In this document: positions 46,165 to 58,144 of the stretch, one piece after another
Numbering within the stretch: position 1 is the stretch's first letter
Layout of the letters: each line of letters begins with the position of its first letter
Origin: Brachypodium distachyon
Lineage: Eukaryota; Streptophyta; Magnoliopsida; Poales; Poaceae
Assembly (NCBI RefSeq): GCF_000005505.3
Contig: NC_016135.3
Span: 24,026,613-24,090,612 of the forward strand
Direction: 5' to 3'
DNA: 64,000 bases
Translations under genes and position numbers: made by a program
The notes under the pieces: model-generated
Database searches by the model: none
Told to the model about the DNA's origin: nothing
The model's input: only the letters and a program-made list of their open reading frames with translations

Positions 46165-47097
46165 ATTTTTGTACCTACAACATATATAAACATAAAGTAC
46201 AAATTAAAACATAGTTTCACGTAGAGTACAAATTAAAACCTCTTGAGTGTCAAACCTCTGGGGTTTCTCTAAGTACCTTCTTGGAAAAAAAAAGATCAGG
46301 CATGCAATTACCAAAATAATCGTAGCTAGTCCTATAACTTATCACTTATAAATAATAGAAAAGGCAAGCCTCAAATGCCTCAGTCAAGGAAAAAGAGGGA
46401 ACTGTTCTGGTTTAGAATAGATCAAAAGGCAATTCTCCCATAGGACCTCAGTTGAACTGGCCAAAACCTAGTAAAACTACTTTGTTTTGAGCTCAACAGG
46501 CTATGCCCAGTCTGAGTTAACAAAATTTGTGCTGCTGCACTGAAGATTTAGGAGCATCGCTGGGACTCATCCCTCCGTTCATCCATGTAAAACATCCAAA
46601 AGCATCACTTCTAAAACTCTTATGTTCTGAGATATGTGAATTCTCATTCTTCTGTTCTTAGCCCGTAAATCATCCAAAGGCATCATGTCCGAAAGAACTT
46701 AGCCACTCAACACAAGAACCTAAAGTTTTTCATTTCTGCCTTGAAATCTGATCCTCCATCTACAAAATGACAAAATGAAAATGGGGCACCTGAACTGTTT
46801 TACAGTATTATTTCAGACAAAATCAAATTCTTATTTTCTTCCCTGTATACTCTACAACGAATCAGATACTTGTGCCCTGCCAGTACCCGGTAAAGTGCTA
46901 AGCTCCTCTCAGATAGCAAACCTATCAATGTGATGGACCCACTCAAACTTGGATAATATCAATATTCTAGCATGACCAGAGCACTAACAAAATGTAAAAG
47001 AATAGCTAACATACTGGCATGACTAGAGCTAATCGAGTAATCATTCTGGCATGATAAGCTTACTGATTTCATAACTCAATTTATCACTGCTGCAGCA
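46165..47097. other. Intergenic, no supportable gene
   Basis: AT-rich sequence between the PMD pseudogene and the next zinc-knuckle gene. I looked here for the Transposase_24-like 3' exons that the upstream gene should have and found none. Confidence 0.5.
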
Positions 47098-49888
47098 CTA
47101 TTCCTTATATTTATGTTCCTTCAAAAAGGATCTTGTTTTTATCAGGATGTTAATTCTACATGACGGTACACACACAAATAATATGAGCGAAGGACAACAG
47201 AGGTGCAAATTACCAATGTTCTGGCTAGTTGGTATCCAACGGTCATCTCCTTCCGGATCAGTTAAATCATGCAGGCATGCCTCGCTAGAGCTTGCCCGGG
47301 ATATCGTATGCTCAAGCAATGAATTAGATCTCAGCTTCGCAGGAGCGTTTCTAACCACAGGGGGGACATAATTACATGCAAACTGCTCTGGATCACACAT
47401 GTAGAGGTCTGAACAGGAAGGTGGTGTAGTTAAATGAAAGCTGTCTAACTTGTTAGAGCTTGTTTCAGGCATATCTTGCCTAGGTGATGGACTAGGACAT
47501 ACATTTTTGATGATTCTATCAATTTCTGGAGAATCAGATAAACTCTGATCTGGAGAACCAGCAGGCTGCTCATCAGGATCACTTTCTGTTGGTTCACTAT
47601 ATGTGATGGATGCTGGTATGTAGATAGTCAAAGTCCCTTTTTGACTCTCTAGACTCCCCCGGTGTATTGGTTCAGTGTCTATAACTGCATCTGATGCTTG
47701 GCCACCTGGAGAAGCCGGCAGCTCAAGAAACTCATTTTGATCAGGTTCTTGGTCCATGGAAGGAAGTGAATCTTTCGCCAACCGTTTGCTGCGCCTAAGT
47801 TCAAGACCTGAATTTGAAGCAGCTGTAAAACCCTTCTTTTTCCGCTTGAGGGCTCTGCAACCGAAAGAGTTTGCTGGTTCCTTCTCCACACGAATGACTG
47901 GATTTTCTGATTCCATATGAATCACTGAATCAGATTGTTGTCTTTGTACCTGCTTGATAGCCTCATTTTCTTCCTGCACCTTCCTCTTTTCCGAACCTGT
48001 AACATCAGAGCGAGCTGCGCACCTGACTCTCCTTCTGTTGCTCTCCCCTGGAATAATCTCATTGACAACTTGAGTGCATAACTCTTCTGTATGATTTGCC
48101 TGATTGACATGCTGTTGTTGCCTTTCCTGGACATGAAACACCCCATCTGCATCCTCTGCCTGAGCAATCTCTGTAGATATCGGATAACAAGAAGACTGTT
48201 TTTGTGACTGATGTATGATCTGATTGGGAATCTGCGGCTGCCTCTTCTGTATATTTACAGCTTCATGGGCAGTCGAGCATCCAGTTGTCCAATTTACATG
48301 TCTTGTGGAACATTGAGCTTGCGCCCGATGCCGGACATGATTTAGAGGCTCTTCGTATCTCTTTTCTGCACTAACAAGTCCAGGGCCAAGTGAATGTTTG
48401 TCTTTCTGTTTGCTAGGCCTAGTAATTGTGCCATTGACATCATGTACATCCTCTCCATCAACCATATAATCAGGATTACAGACATCGGCCTGCTCTGGAA
48501 TAAGCTGATTTGGACGCTTTGTCTGTACCTGTTCCTTACAGTTTAGCTGATTATCAGGCTCCGTTCGCAAAAATGCTGCACGAATTCCAAAATTAGGATG
48601 TTCTTGCCGCACCTGCATTGCAGTAGAAGTACCAAAAAGGGTAATATTAGACACAAACATGTAGCTATACTGCATTAAAATAACAATTCTATTTTGCTTC
48701 AACATCAATGAGGATTGCCTCACACTAAGAAAGTTTGGCTCGAATCAAGCCAGTAATCATTCAAAAACAATTAAGTTCAGTTTAACCTGCTTCAGTTCTT
48801 GACACATTCAAGCTGGGTATTCAACATTTGCGAACATCTCCTTCTGTCCAGGAACACTTTCTCCACTCGCAATACATCACTTTACCAATCCAGTTATCTA
48901 CAGTTCTACACATTTGGCCAGGCTGTCAACTCCCACAACTCCTTAAATCCACCAATGATAGACCAAGGGAATACTCTTTACTCAAATCTAGTGCCCGTTT
49001 GCATGTTCTTTTCTTACACCCCGATCTCATTCATTCACAGGAGCAGAACCATGAGGAAGGCCTTAAAAATGCTTTAGTTTCATATGTGGACTATTGTTTT
49101 GATGCATACAACTCAATACTAGCCGCCTAAGCTCGACATTATAAATGCTATGGAATAAAAGAGCTTTGCTGACATAGACCGTAGTTACATATTATAGTGC
49201 GGAAAATTGGAATAGAATAAGTATTTTCAACAAGTCGATAAATTAATTGAACAAATCACTTGAAATGTTTCGATATGGATAACACATTTCAATATCCACT
49301 CCCTAAATTTTGGCACCAACAATTTTTAGCAGAATTGTCTAGCCCTAGAATAAAGTCCCACCTTCCTTTTCAGGAAATGTTCCACCATTCTCAAACAAAA
49401 AGTATAAGCATACTAGTAGCAATTGAACTAAACCTGAATCGGCAATAGCACCTTTGACACATACCTCCCGGGCTTGGAGGATCGGTGGCACGGAGGCGCC
49501 GACTGGCACAACGGGTATGGCGCCCTCCGCAGACGACAGGAGGTAATGTCGGAGCCGCGCGATGTCGACGGCGAGCTCGGCGCCGCAGATTGGGCAGGCG
49601 CAGCGCGCCAGCCCGACCGGCACGCTCAGAAGCGCACCGCAGGAGCCACACGGCAGCCGCGCGCCCCGGACGTCGGCGGCGGCGCGGGGTAGTGGCAGCG
49701 CCTTCCGCCGTGGCAGGCCGCGTCGGCAAGAGCTCCGGCGGGAGCGACTGTGGCGTGGCGCAATCCGGGCAGATGAACTCCTTCAGGCCAGGATCCACCT
49801 CCAGCGTCTCGCCGCACCCCACGCACCGCACTTCCAAAACCTCCGGCGAACCCGCCGGGCCCGCCGCGGCAGGCCGCGTCGGCGCCAT
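47098..49888 (-). pseudogene. Zinc-knuckle/transposase-type gene, broken copy
   Basis: Exon 1 (49465-49888) starts MAPTRPAAAG and has the first knuckle (VRCVGCGETLEVDPGLKEF, CPDC) and LPPELL linker. One extra base in the ~49700-49735 region then shifts the frame. The second knuckle (LPCGSCGALLSVPVGLARC...CPIC) is readable only in another frame, and exon length 424 is one over a multiple of three. The exon ends GAG/GTATGT as in its relatives. Exon 2 begins at 48612 and holds the polar region with SRRSKRLAK-like LRRSKRLAKDS and PEIDRIIKNVCPSPSP. It ends with a stop at 47098 or a possible donor at 47213. None of the Transposase_24-like 3' exons follow. Probably a pseudogene, or a truncated protein if a start after the frameshift is used. 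Confidence 0.7.
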
Positions 49889-51030
49889 GGGATTCCGAAG
49901 TTCCGAGGCTTATTGCGGCACTGTGGGGGAGCGCTGCGAGCTGCTCCTGTTGCCTTCTCTAGCGACGGTCACCAAGGGTTAACTCCCGAGCAGACTAGCA
50001 GAGGAAAACCAACTTTCTTTTTTCTAAAGAGACACAAAAAGGAGACTGAATTCCCCGCCAAAAAAATCCTTCCATCTCTAGGCGCCAGACAGAAGCTCAG
50101 CGACACAAGAAAAGAGCTACTCTAAACAAAATGATATGATACCTGATTTTTTTTTCGGGGATACATGAATGTTGTTAGCACCGATAAACAAATGTGTACG
50201 GTGTCCCGTCCTATTTGAGCTTTACATGCGACTGAAATTAGTAAATTATCAGATTGTCTAAAGAAGTATGGAGTACAGAAAAATATTATCCAACAATATA
50301 AAGATTTATGTGATATAAAATCGGTATCATTGAGTTCGTTAAAATAATAATCAGCGATGTCTTGATTTTGCATCGTATGATCACGTATAGTTTGTGAGCT
50401 TTATACTGTATTTCTGGACAGGGAGAGTAATTCGTTCCTTTCCGGACACTTACAAAAGAAGGATAACCCTTGGTAACCCCCACCACGAAAGTGCATTGAT
50501 ATAGCAACTATCGGCAATGTATCTGCCCAGTGTCGCTAGCCTCTCTAGTCTCTACTAGTGCCTCTCGCTTTTTCATCCCCTATTTTCTCGCAAGGTGTGA
50601 CCTTTATTTTATCTTTCAGCAACTTGAGGTAACCTTTGCCCGCCATCCTGGCAAGCTTTGCGAGGAATATTATTCATCCTATTGGCTGTTGCCTGTTTCA
50701 GTCAGTAGATCCCATTGGGAATTTTTGTAGCCCCAGACCTAAATTCATGTCAGTATATATTTCCGTTAAAAAAACAGCTCGTCCGGGTAAAGTTGCATAC
50801 TGAGGGTATCTGCATTACAGTGCGGAAATGCACATACATTCAGCATTTTTCTACAAAGCGTCCGAGATAAGCTTTGCACTGATCAGAGCAAAGAGTCCGA
50901 TGTCAAGGGCATTTGCCTTACAGAATTACGGTGGGGAAACACGCTTGCATTTCAGCATTTCCCGAGAGTGCAAAGCACACCACAACAGGCTTCTCACACA
51001 CGTGCAACAAACTTTGTACAGTAACGCAGC
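49889..51030. other. Intergenic between two zinc-knuckle genes
   Basis: Contains the 5' flank of the 49888 gene and the 3' flank of the next minus-strand gene (stop at 51031). No independent gene seen. Plus-strand frames at 49485-50125 are shadows of exon 1. Confidence 0.5.
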
Positions 51031-54000
51031 TCAATCGCTTGTAGACACCACTTCGGCTTCCTCATCATCGTCCTCATGCCTAGCAGGTTGTCGCCCTTCT
51101 CCATGCTGTGAATGTGACGCGTCCTGCAAGACAGTTACGGGAACCATAATCTATCACTTCAGAGCTGCTCCAGTGAACAAGATAAAGGGGGAGCCCGGTC
51201 AGTCTTAGCAGACATATGTGCTTGAGCGTGGGCCTGCTAATTCATTGGATTGTGAAGTATACTGTCACTAGGAGGTCTTCCATTTCTTTAATGTGTAGGC
51301 CGGAGCCATGACCATTTGCTTTCAGTGATCAAAGTTGCAGCTATGAACATATCGGGACAATTGATTTGGTGCTTCATACTAGTTTGTAGTATTGATATTA
51401 TTTTTCCAATTATGCAATCTAAAGATTATGATGGCATAAATCTAAGCACCGCAAGCTTTGATTTCTGCATCTATCATGCTTAGAATCTGTAGTACGGGCA
51501 TGACGAGATAGGTTACATTTTAGAGCTAACTGAATATGGTCTAGAAGTCTCATGACCTCATCATTTACCTGATGTGTTGAAGGATGCTCCTGAATATCCC
51601 CTCCAGCTGCAGAAGACCCAGGAGAATACTGCAGATAGATACATCAGATCAATCTCTTGGTCCTGATTTCGATAAGAAACCGGATACTCAGTTTTCCTGT
51701 ACCTCAGGATCAACACCTACCAGTGGCGCACCGCGCATGCTTTGCTCCAGGGACTTGAATTTACTCTCCCAGGTTTCATTTAACCCTTGCAGAGACTGAT
51801 TAATCATCTGTTGCACCTGCTCCTGCGAAAACTTCTGCTGCTGGCCCCGTTTACCAAAACAACCAGGCATGGACTTTGCCAATTCATCGATCTTGGCCTT
51901 GTCAATGATGCCAGTGAGTCCATAGTACCTGCCATGGCTCCGGCCTCCGACTTCTTGTGCCCATGCAAGATGGGGATCTATCTGCTTATCACCAGCCTCC
52001 TCAATACGCTTCTTGAAGCCCTCCTGAAAAGGTGCAGTGCATCCAAAAGAAGGTTCATCAGTCATTGCATTGAGATGCAAATCATTTTGCGTTTTCCAGG
52101 AAAATTAAATGTGCCACTTTGCATGTTGCACTGCAACCACTTTCTAATCGATGCATACAACTTGAGCACCTACCACAGTTCGCTTTGCTTTCTCGCTGAT
52201 AAATTCCCCTGTGCCGCCATTAAGCTTATGGGTCTTGTTGAATACCTCAAGTTCTGACACCAGTTTCCCACCATTCTCCATGACCTGCTCAATTTAATCA
52301 GAATCAGAAATCAACAATGGGATGAGTTAATCAAGGGAATTTCCCTTTTTATGCCTTACCATAAGCTGACGGTGCATGGCAATGCTCCGCGAACCTGTTG
52401 TGTGATGAGCACGACCTGCAGTGAACCGGTTCTTCCTATTCTGCAAAGACATCATTAAGACTTCTTCTTTGGCCCAGTGTTCGCACAATTTCTCCCACCA
52501 ATTTGGATACATCCAAGCCGGGGGGAAAGGTTTCCACTTTAATGGGTTCTCATCCTCACTTTTCTCTGTTCTCTGCTGATCCTCGGGTTCTTCTCTAGTA
52601 TCTTCCTCGTCTGACCTTGTGTGTCTGTTGGACCTGTGTATGCCAGAAGTTTCTTTGGCTTTCTGCAATGACGCCAACTCTGCCCTAACCCTTCGCTTCT
52701 CTTCACACAGAAGGCCAGCAAACTGCCTTACTGCTCTGCGCTCAAATAACTTCAGGCACTCTGCTTCCTTGCCAGGCGCCCACTTGTAGCGTTGCTACAG
52801 CCATTGAAACATAAGATCGGTGGGTTAAAATACCAACAGTAAAGGACACACGTTCACATACTTACAAGAAATTCATACAAGATAGCAGCCCTCGTCTCTG
52901 GAGGATACTGGTGCCAGTGGTGAACCACTTCTCCATTAGGTGGAACATCACAATGCTGATCAACTGGCAGATATGTTGAACCAGGGTACTTCTGCTTCAT
53001 AAGAATGCTGATTGTAGATGCCGCCTTGGGACAAGGTGGGCTGACGTCCCAGTTGCTGTCAGGGCAAGTCTAATTGTCAGGTATATGAAGATAGGATGTT
53101 AAGAAAGTAAGAAACAACTATGAAAATTTATCAACTCACATACTCAATATTGTTTGGTATCAGAACGGGCCTGTCAACTTCCATACGTGGTTCAATCAGT
53201 CTTGTAGCGCGACGTCCGTTGCGTTTGCCAGATGATTTCTTATCAGATCCTAAAAAGAGATGGCCACCGTGTGCACTCTCCTGGATAAATGAATGCTTAC
53301 GCATCAAGACAACTCAGATATGGTTAACAGGCAGAAGTTCAAATCATGGTTCTTAGGTTAGAAATTGCAACTTGCAAGATAAAGAGGTATTTTGTTTAGC
53401 TTGCATAATAAACAGTTTTCAGTTGAAAAAAGTGTCTGTGCATAAAAAAAAAGTGAAAAACACAAGTAAAGGGGTTTATGTGGAGGAGGAATCTGGAATG
53501 GCAGTGTGGTGATGGAAGATTGCTATTGAGTTGCCTGCACCAACCAGTTGACCCAAAAGTTTAACATGATGGCTAAGTGTGAAAAATAAAGATGTACGAG
53601 TGCTACATGGAGTTCAGTTTGGTAGATACTAGCTTTTGAGTGCATAAGAAAGTTGTGCGCAGGAGTGGCAAAGAGATTGAAAGAATTTATGGTCAACTGG
53701 CAGTGGGCGAGAAACAATTGTGTGAGAGATTTTCTCCTTCACATGGCCTTCGATAATTAAACTGGGAAAATCAACTTGTTCCTGCAATCTTGCTCTTAGT
53801 AGTTAGTAAGAAACTTCAACTGGAGGTTCTCATACCTGCACATGCATAACCTGACGTAGGACCTCTGGTGACTGTCGCTTCACCTGTTCACCACTTTTAT
53901 CAAGTTGGCGTGTACCCCTAACCTCTGCAGGGTACAACTGACTGTAGCAGGGTGGAAGCTGTTCAGGTTGAGATATACCATGATTTGACAAGGCTGGTAA

Positions 54001-55881
54001 AATGGCTGCATCAACATTGTCCGACTCACTTGAGCTTGCTTGAGGCATTTGGTGTGGGTGCAATGAGCTTGGACATAGATTGGCAATGATCCGGTCGATA
54101 TCTGGAAGAACAGAATTATATGCATTTGGAGAAGCAGCTGTTTGCTGGGCAGGCTCATCGTCTATTGGATGCTCTGTCTGCTTTGTCAAGCGCTTACTAC
54201 GCCTAACAGGGAGCCCTGCATTTGGAGATCTCGTCAAGCCCTTATTTTTTCTATTCTGATAACCACTGGTACTCTTGTTTCTTCTTTTCCTCTTTGAATT
54301 CCATCCAAATCTGTTGCACTGATCCTCAGCTTGTGCTGGTTCTACATTCATTGCTTGATTCAGATGATCTATTTTTTCATGCTCCATGATACTAGAAACA
54401 TCATTTGTCTGCTGTAAATGCTTAGCAATGTCAAGATGATGCCCTTGTGTGTGGTCTCTACGTACTGAATAACTGGGAGGGAGGTCTAGTGCCTGTGCAC
54501 CCGAGCTTTCCTGAATGGAAGGTTCAGGTGGTACTTTCTGCGGACCTATAGATTCAGTACCAGCTTGCAATCTACTATTCCTCGTACTAGATCTAACTGC
54601 GGTCTTATTGAGTGGCTCAATATGTGACTTTTCTCTTTGAACTGAATGTCCAGGGGGCACTTTTTGTGCTAACCTACTGTAGATTGTCACCCTGGTATCT
54701 TTTCTGAAAGAACTGGATTTCTCCTCTCTATGAACTGATTGACTGGGGCATTGTGCAGGTGTCTGCTCAGAGTGCATTGGATTATCATAATTTTGTGCTT
54801 GCGCCTGCTCCACAAAAAAAGGATGCAGAAACAAAAACAATCAAAATGAGAGAGGGTATTTTATATTTATACCTAGTAGAGTGGGCAAAAGGAAATCCTG
54901 ATCAAAGTGGTTTTGGAGAAGTATAAATACAAACACTGTAATTGAATTTGTCGAATCAAGATTTCTGACTTATGTAATACTCTGAACCTATATCAATGCT
55001 GGTTGGAACTTAGCCTCTACTCAACTCACAACTATGATTGACTAGCTTGTTATTAATGGGTAATGACTCACATTCCTGATTCCCAAAATAATACCAATGA
55101 GCAAATTGTTATTGGTTTATGACTTTATGCTAAGAGTGACTTCAGCATATGTGCAATTCTCTTGTTTTTTATTGTACAGTACAATAGAAAAAAATGCTAA
55201 TAACTCCATTTTCACCCCATGAGAAAATCAACAAAATCTATAGCTTACAACACAAACGGTAGAATCAAGAGAAGGCTTGGAAATTTTTGCTCAACTCACT
55301 TTGTACAATTTAGATAAGCAATGCCATGATTCTTGCCGCTAGGACATTGCTGAACTAAAATGACAATCCATTCTAATGAAAATCACACAGAGAGTAATTC
55401 GTAACACCAGTCAAAAAACAGTGTACATAGGCACCTCCGGCTGCTGGTGTGTGTATGGCGATGTGAGCGCCACGCCGGCTGGGGGCAGCGCCACGACGGA
55501 TACTGTGGCCGCAGCCGGGGAGGCGAGGTAGAGCCGGAGGCGCCCTCCATCGACGACGAGCTCAACGCGGCAGAGAGGGCACGGGAAGCGCCCGAGGCCA
55601 GCCGGCACGCTCAGCAGGGAGCCGCAGCCGCCGCACGGCATATGCGCGGGCGCCGGTGCGGGCACGGGCACAGGCACAGGGACGGCGGCGGATGATCCTC
55701 TGCCAGGGATGGGAAGCGCCCGTCGCGGGCGCGGCGGCGGCATGAGCTCCGGCGGGAGCGCCTGCTGTGTCCCGCAGTCGGGGCAGGCGAACTCGGTGAG
55801 GCCCCGCTCCACCTCCAACGTCTCGCCGCACCCCGCGCACCTCACCTCCACAAATTCCGTTTGGGGCGGCGGCGGCGCCAT
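51031..55881 (-). CDS. Zinc-knuckle / transposase-like protein, intact copy
   Basis: Nine exons (minus): 55435-55881, 53836-54804, 53140-53280, 52866-53069, 52360-52794, 52174-52284, 51703-52023, 51569-51628, 51031-51123. All are phase 0 and total 2,781 nt, or 926 residues. Exon 1 has two C-x2-C...C-x2-C knuckles (about 15-36 and 100-121) joined by LPPELMP. Exon 2 is polar, with LPVRRSKRLTK and PDIDRIIANLCPSS. Exons 4-7 are distantly like the plant Ptta/En/Spm transposase family: VHHWHQYPPETRAAILYEF, NWWEKLCEHWAKEE, NRKNR, HTTGSRSIAMHRQLM, then GRYYGLTGIID and a coiled coil with QKFSQEQVQQMINQSL. The acidic tail is EDDDEEAEVV. No catalytic DDE domain or terminal inverted repeats seen. Function unknown; I infer a domesticated, possibly nuclear protein. 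Confidence 0.8.
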
Positions 55882-56111
55882 GCCGCCGGCCGGAGGAGGG
55901 GCGAATGGCTAGGGTTCTTCTCTCGGGTCCGTGGGGAACGGAGTGAGTGGTGTGAGATCTGAGTGCGGTGAGGGTGAGCTGACGAGTAGCGACGGGCGAG
56001 GCGACAGGGTTAAATAAGTCAGACGTCTGTAGCCTGCCCCTAGTAACCGATCCACGGCCGCCGTCGGGAAAGGAAAGGCTCCCTGTCGTTTACTGGAGGT
56101 GACTTGGCGGC

Positions 56112-56283
56112 AAGACTTTCCCGACAAAAGTTTTCAGCACCGGTTTGCAGTGTTATTTGATACTCCTATTACATGGAATAATCAGAAAAATTGCCAGTTC
56201 AAGACTTTCCCGACACAAGTTTTCAGCACCCGTTTGCCGTGTTATTTTATACCCCTACTACTACATAGAATAATTAGAAATAT
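56112..56283. repeat. Imperfect ~88-bp tandem duplication
   Basis: Two copies, 56112-56200 and 56201-56283, share AAGACTTTCCCGACA, AAGTTTTCAGCACC, GTTTGC and GTGTTATTT with small differences. Confidence 0.8.
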
Positions 56284-56330
56284 AATACTCCATCTGTCCC
56301 GAATTAACTGACGTGGATTTGTATAAGAGT
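56284..56330. mobile_element. Half of a Stowaway-type MITE
   Basis: Reads AATACTCCATCTGTCCCG then AATTAACTGACGTGGATTTG and TATAAGAG, the left arm of the element type seen at 36202 and 6261. The right arm is absent. Confidence 0.7.
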
Positions 56331-58144
56331 AGTTTTTCTCTGAAATTGAACTAACCGAGAAAATAGGCACATAAAATGGATGAAGGTGTGCAATCTATTA
56401 ATAATCCATATGTTGCTAGTGGATTTAAGAAATACTACACTATATACTTAAAATGGTGTCTTAATTACATTAGACTACTTTCATATATTTTTTCATCTTA
56501 ATGGCATATCGAAATAAACAAATGACATGGTAAAAAAAAGATTGACGATCAGCACCAACTAAGCTCTTTATAGGAGTAAGATAAACATATGTCTTTACTA
56601 GGATATGTGCAATAGAAATTGGTTTGCTGGACTTTCATTACTAATTTATGCCAAAACATAGTTATACTTAGGAGTCGGGCCATCGGGCACAGCCCTGCTC
56701 CGGTGAATGTTCGATTGCCTATTTGGATGGTCGGCTGCAGGTATGGCGTTGCTACTAAGAAATTTGGCCCCCCTCCAAATTTGGGCCTTGTTCCGTCAAA
56801 CAGGCCACACTTCTATGGGGCCCGCACTGGAGCAATTTTTCTAAATCGGTCTAACCAGTGATGGGCCCTACATTTTATTATTTGAACCGATGCACCACTC
56901 TTGAAGGCCTAATGGCCAAAATATACCACCACTTAGGTGAAATGAATAGTCAAGATAGCCAACATCATACGTGTAAAAAAAAAGATAGCCGAAATCATGT
57001 GCCGAGACATGTGGGAATCCCGTGTGAGAAGAGAGTTTTTACAAACAAATCCATTATACACACCATTTGGTCCATAAATGTAAAACAAAAGAGTAAAAAA
57101 AGAGGAGTGTAGAAACTCATGGCCTATATGACAAATTATGGCATGTAATTGTTCTCTGCACGTAAGGATTTTGGTGGAATAACATCAAGTCACAGCAACA
57201 TAAATTCGCAGAGTTAAGATCATCATTGTCTCTACCTTGTCTCGGCTAGATAGTTAAGGGGAATTTACTTCCAAACAAACACAAATGATCAAGGTAGAAG
57301 TCAAATATCCTACACGGTGTCTCGTTCCTTATCAGCATTATGTTTTGTACACGTGTCTCTTATACCACCACATCTTTTGCCTAGATATCCATGTCTTCGA
57401 CAAAATATTTGTGAATTGGGGTATTCCAACAACAGCATCTTCCTTTCTTATATCATCCCTAACCAAGAAGCATTTTTCAAACAAAACTTTGGTATTGTCC
57501 ATGTGTCTCTATCTCTGGCCTATGTGATGTTTCCTAAAGGACATGCATTCTCAACTGGCCCTAACACACTCTAACCTACGTGATGTTTCCCTATAGAGTC
57601 TCTTTCTTTGTCACATCAACAAGACTAGCTACTAAATTTCCGCAGATGTTTTCCCATGACTTAATTAAGAGGACAGGCCCAGCAGCCGGGCAGCGACCAG
57701 AGGCTTGAAGATCTTTTCTTTTCAAAATTTTGAACGGTTTTAAATTTGGTCTAAGGCTTTCTTTTTTAAATTCGTCTTTTCAACTTCTAGAGTACATTGG
57801 CTCTCGTCTTGACTAAACCCCCTCTCCGTCGGGTTTACACATGAAGAGAATGTGAAATTACTATCATTTGAATCAAACGAGTTCAATTCGTATTCCATGA
57901 TTATCTGGTTTCCACATTAACTTCAACCTGATCTCACTGTTATCTCTCTCTATACAGCTGCGTTTATCAAATTCTGCCAATAAAAAGGACATAAAAATGT
58001 CCCTCGTCTGTAGGTAATAATTCGAGGACAGACTAGCCCAGAAAATACTTGTTTCCCTCTGCAAACAGCTGTCGGGATAATCACCTGGTAGCTCACAGCT
58101 AATGAGGGGAACAAGTAAAACCCTAGCTATCGCCCCGTCCTTCC

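Larger units (their letters stand above)
55882..58144. other. Shared region between divergent zinc-knuckle genes
   Basis: The 55881 (minus) and 58145 (plus) genes are head-to-head across this 2.26 kb. The first ~200 bases are GC-rich promoter/leader. The rest is AT-rich with a tandem repeat and a half MITE listed separately. No gene seen in 56340-58100. Confidence 0.55.

Noticed and set aside
49485..50125. Plus-strand frames of 165-187 codons
   Set aside because: Antisense to exon 1 of the minus-strand zinc-knuckle gene; Arg/Ala-rich.
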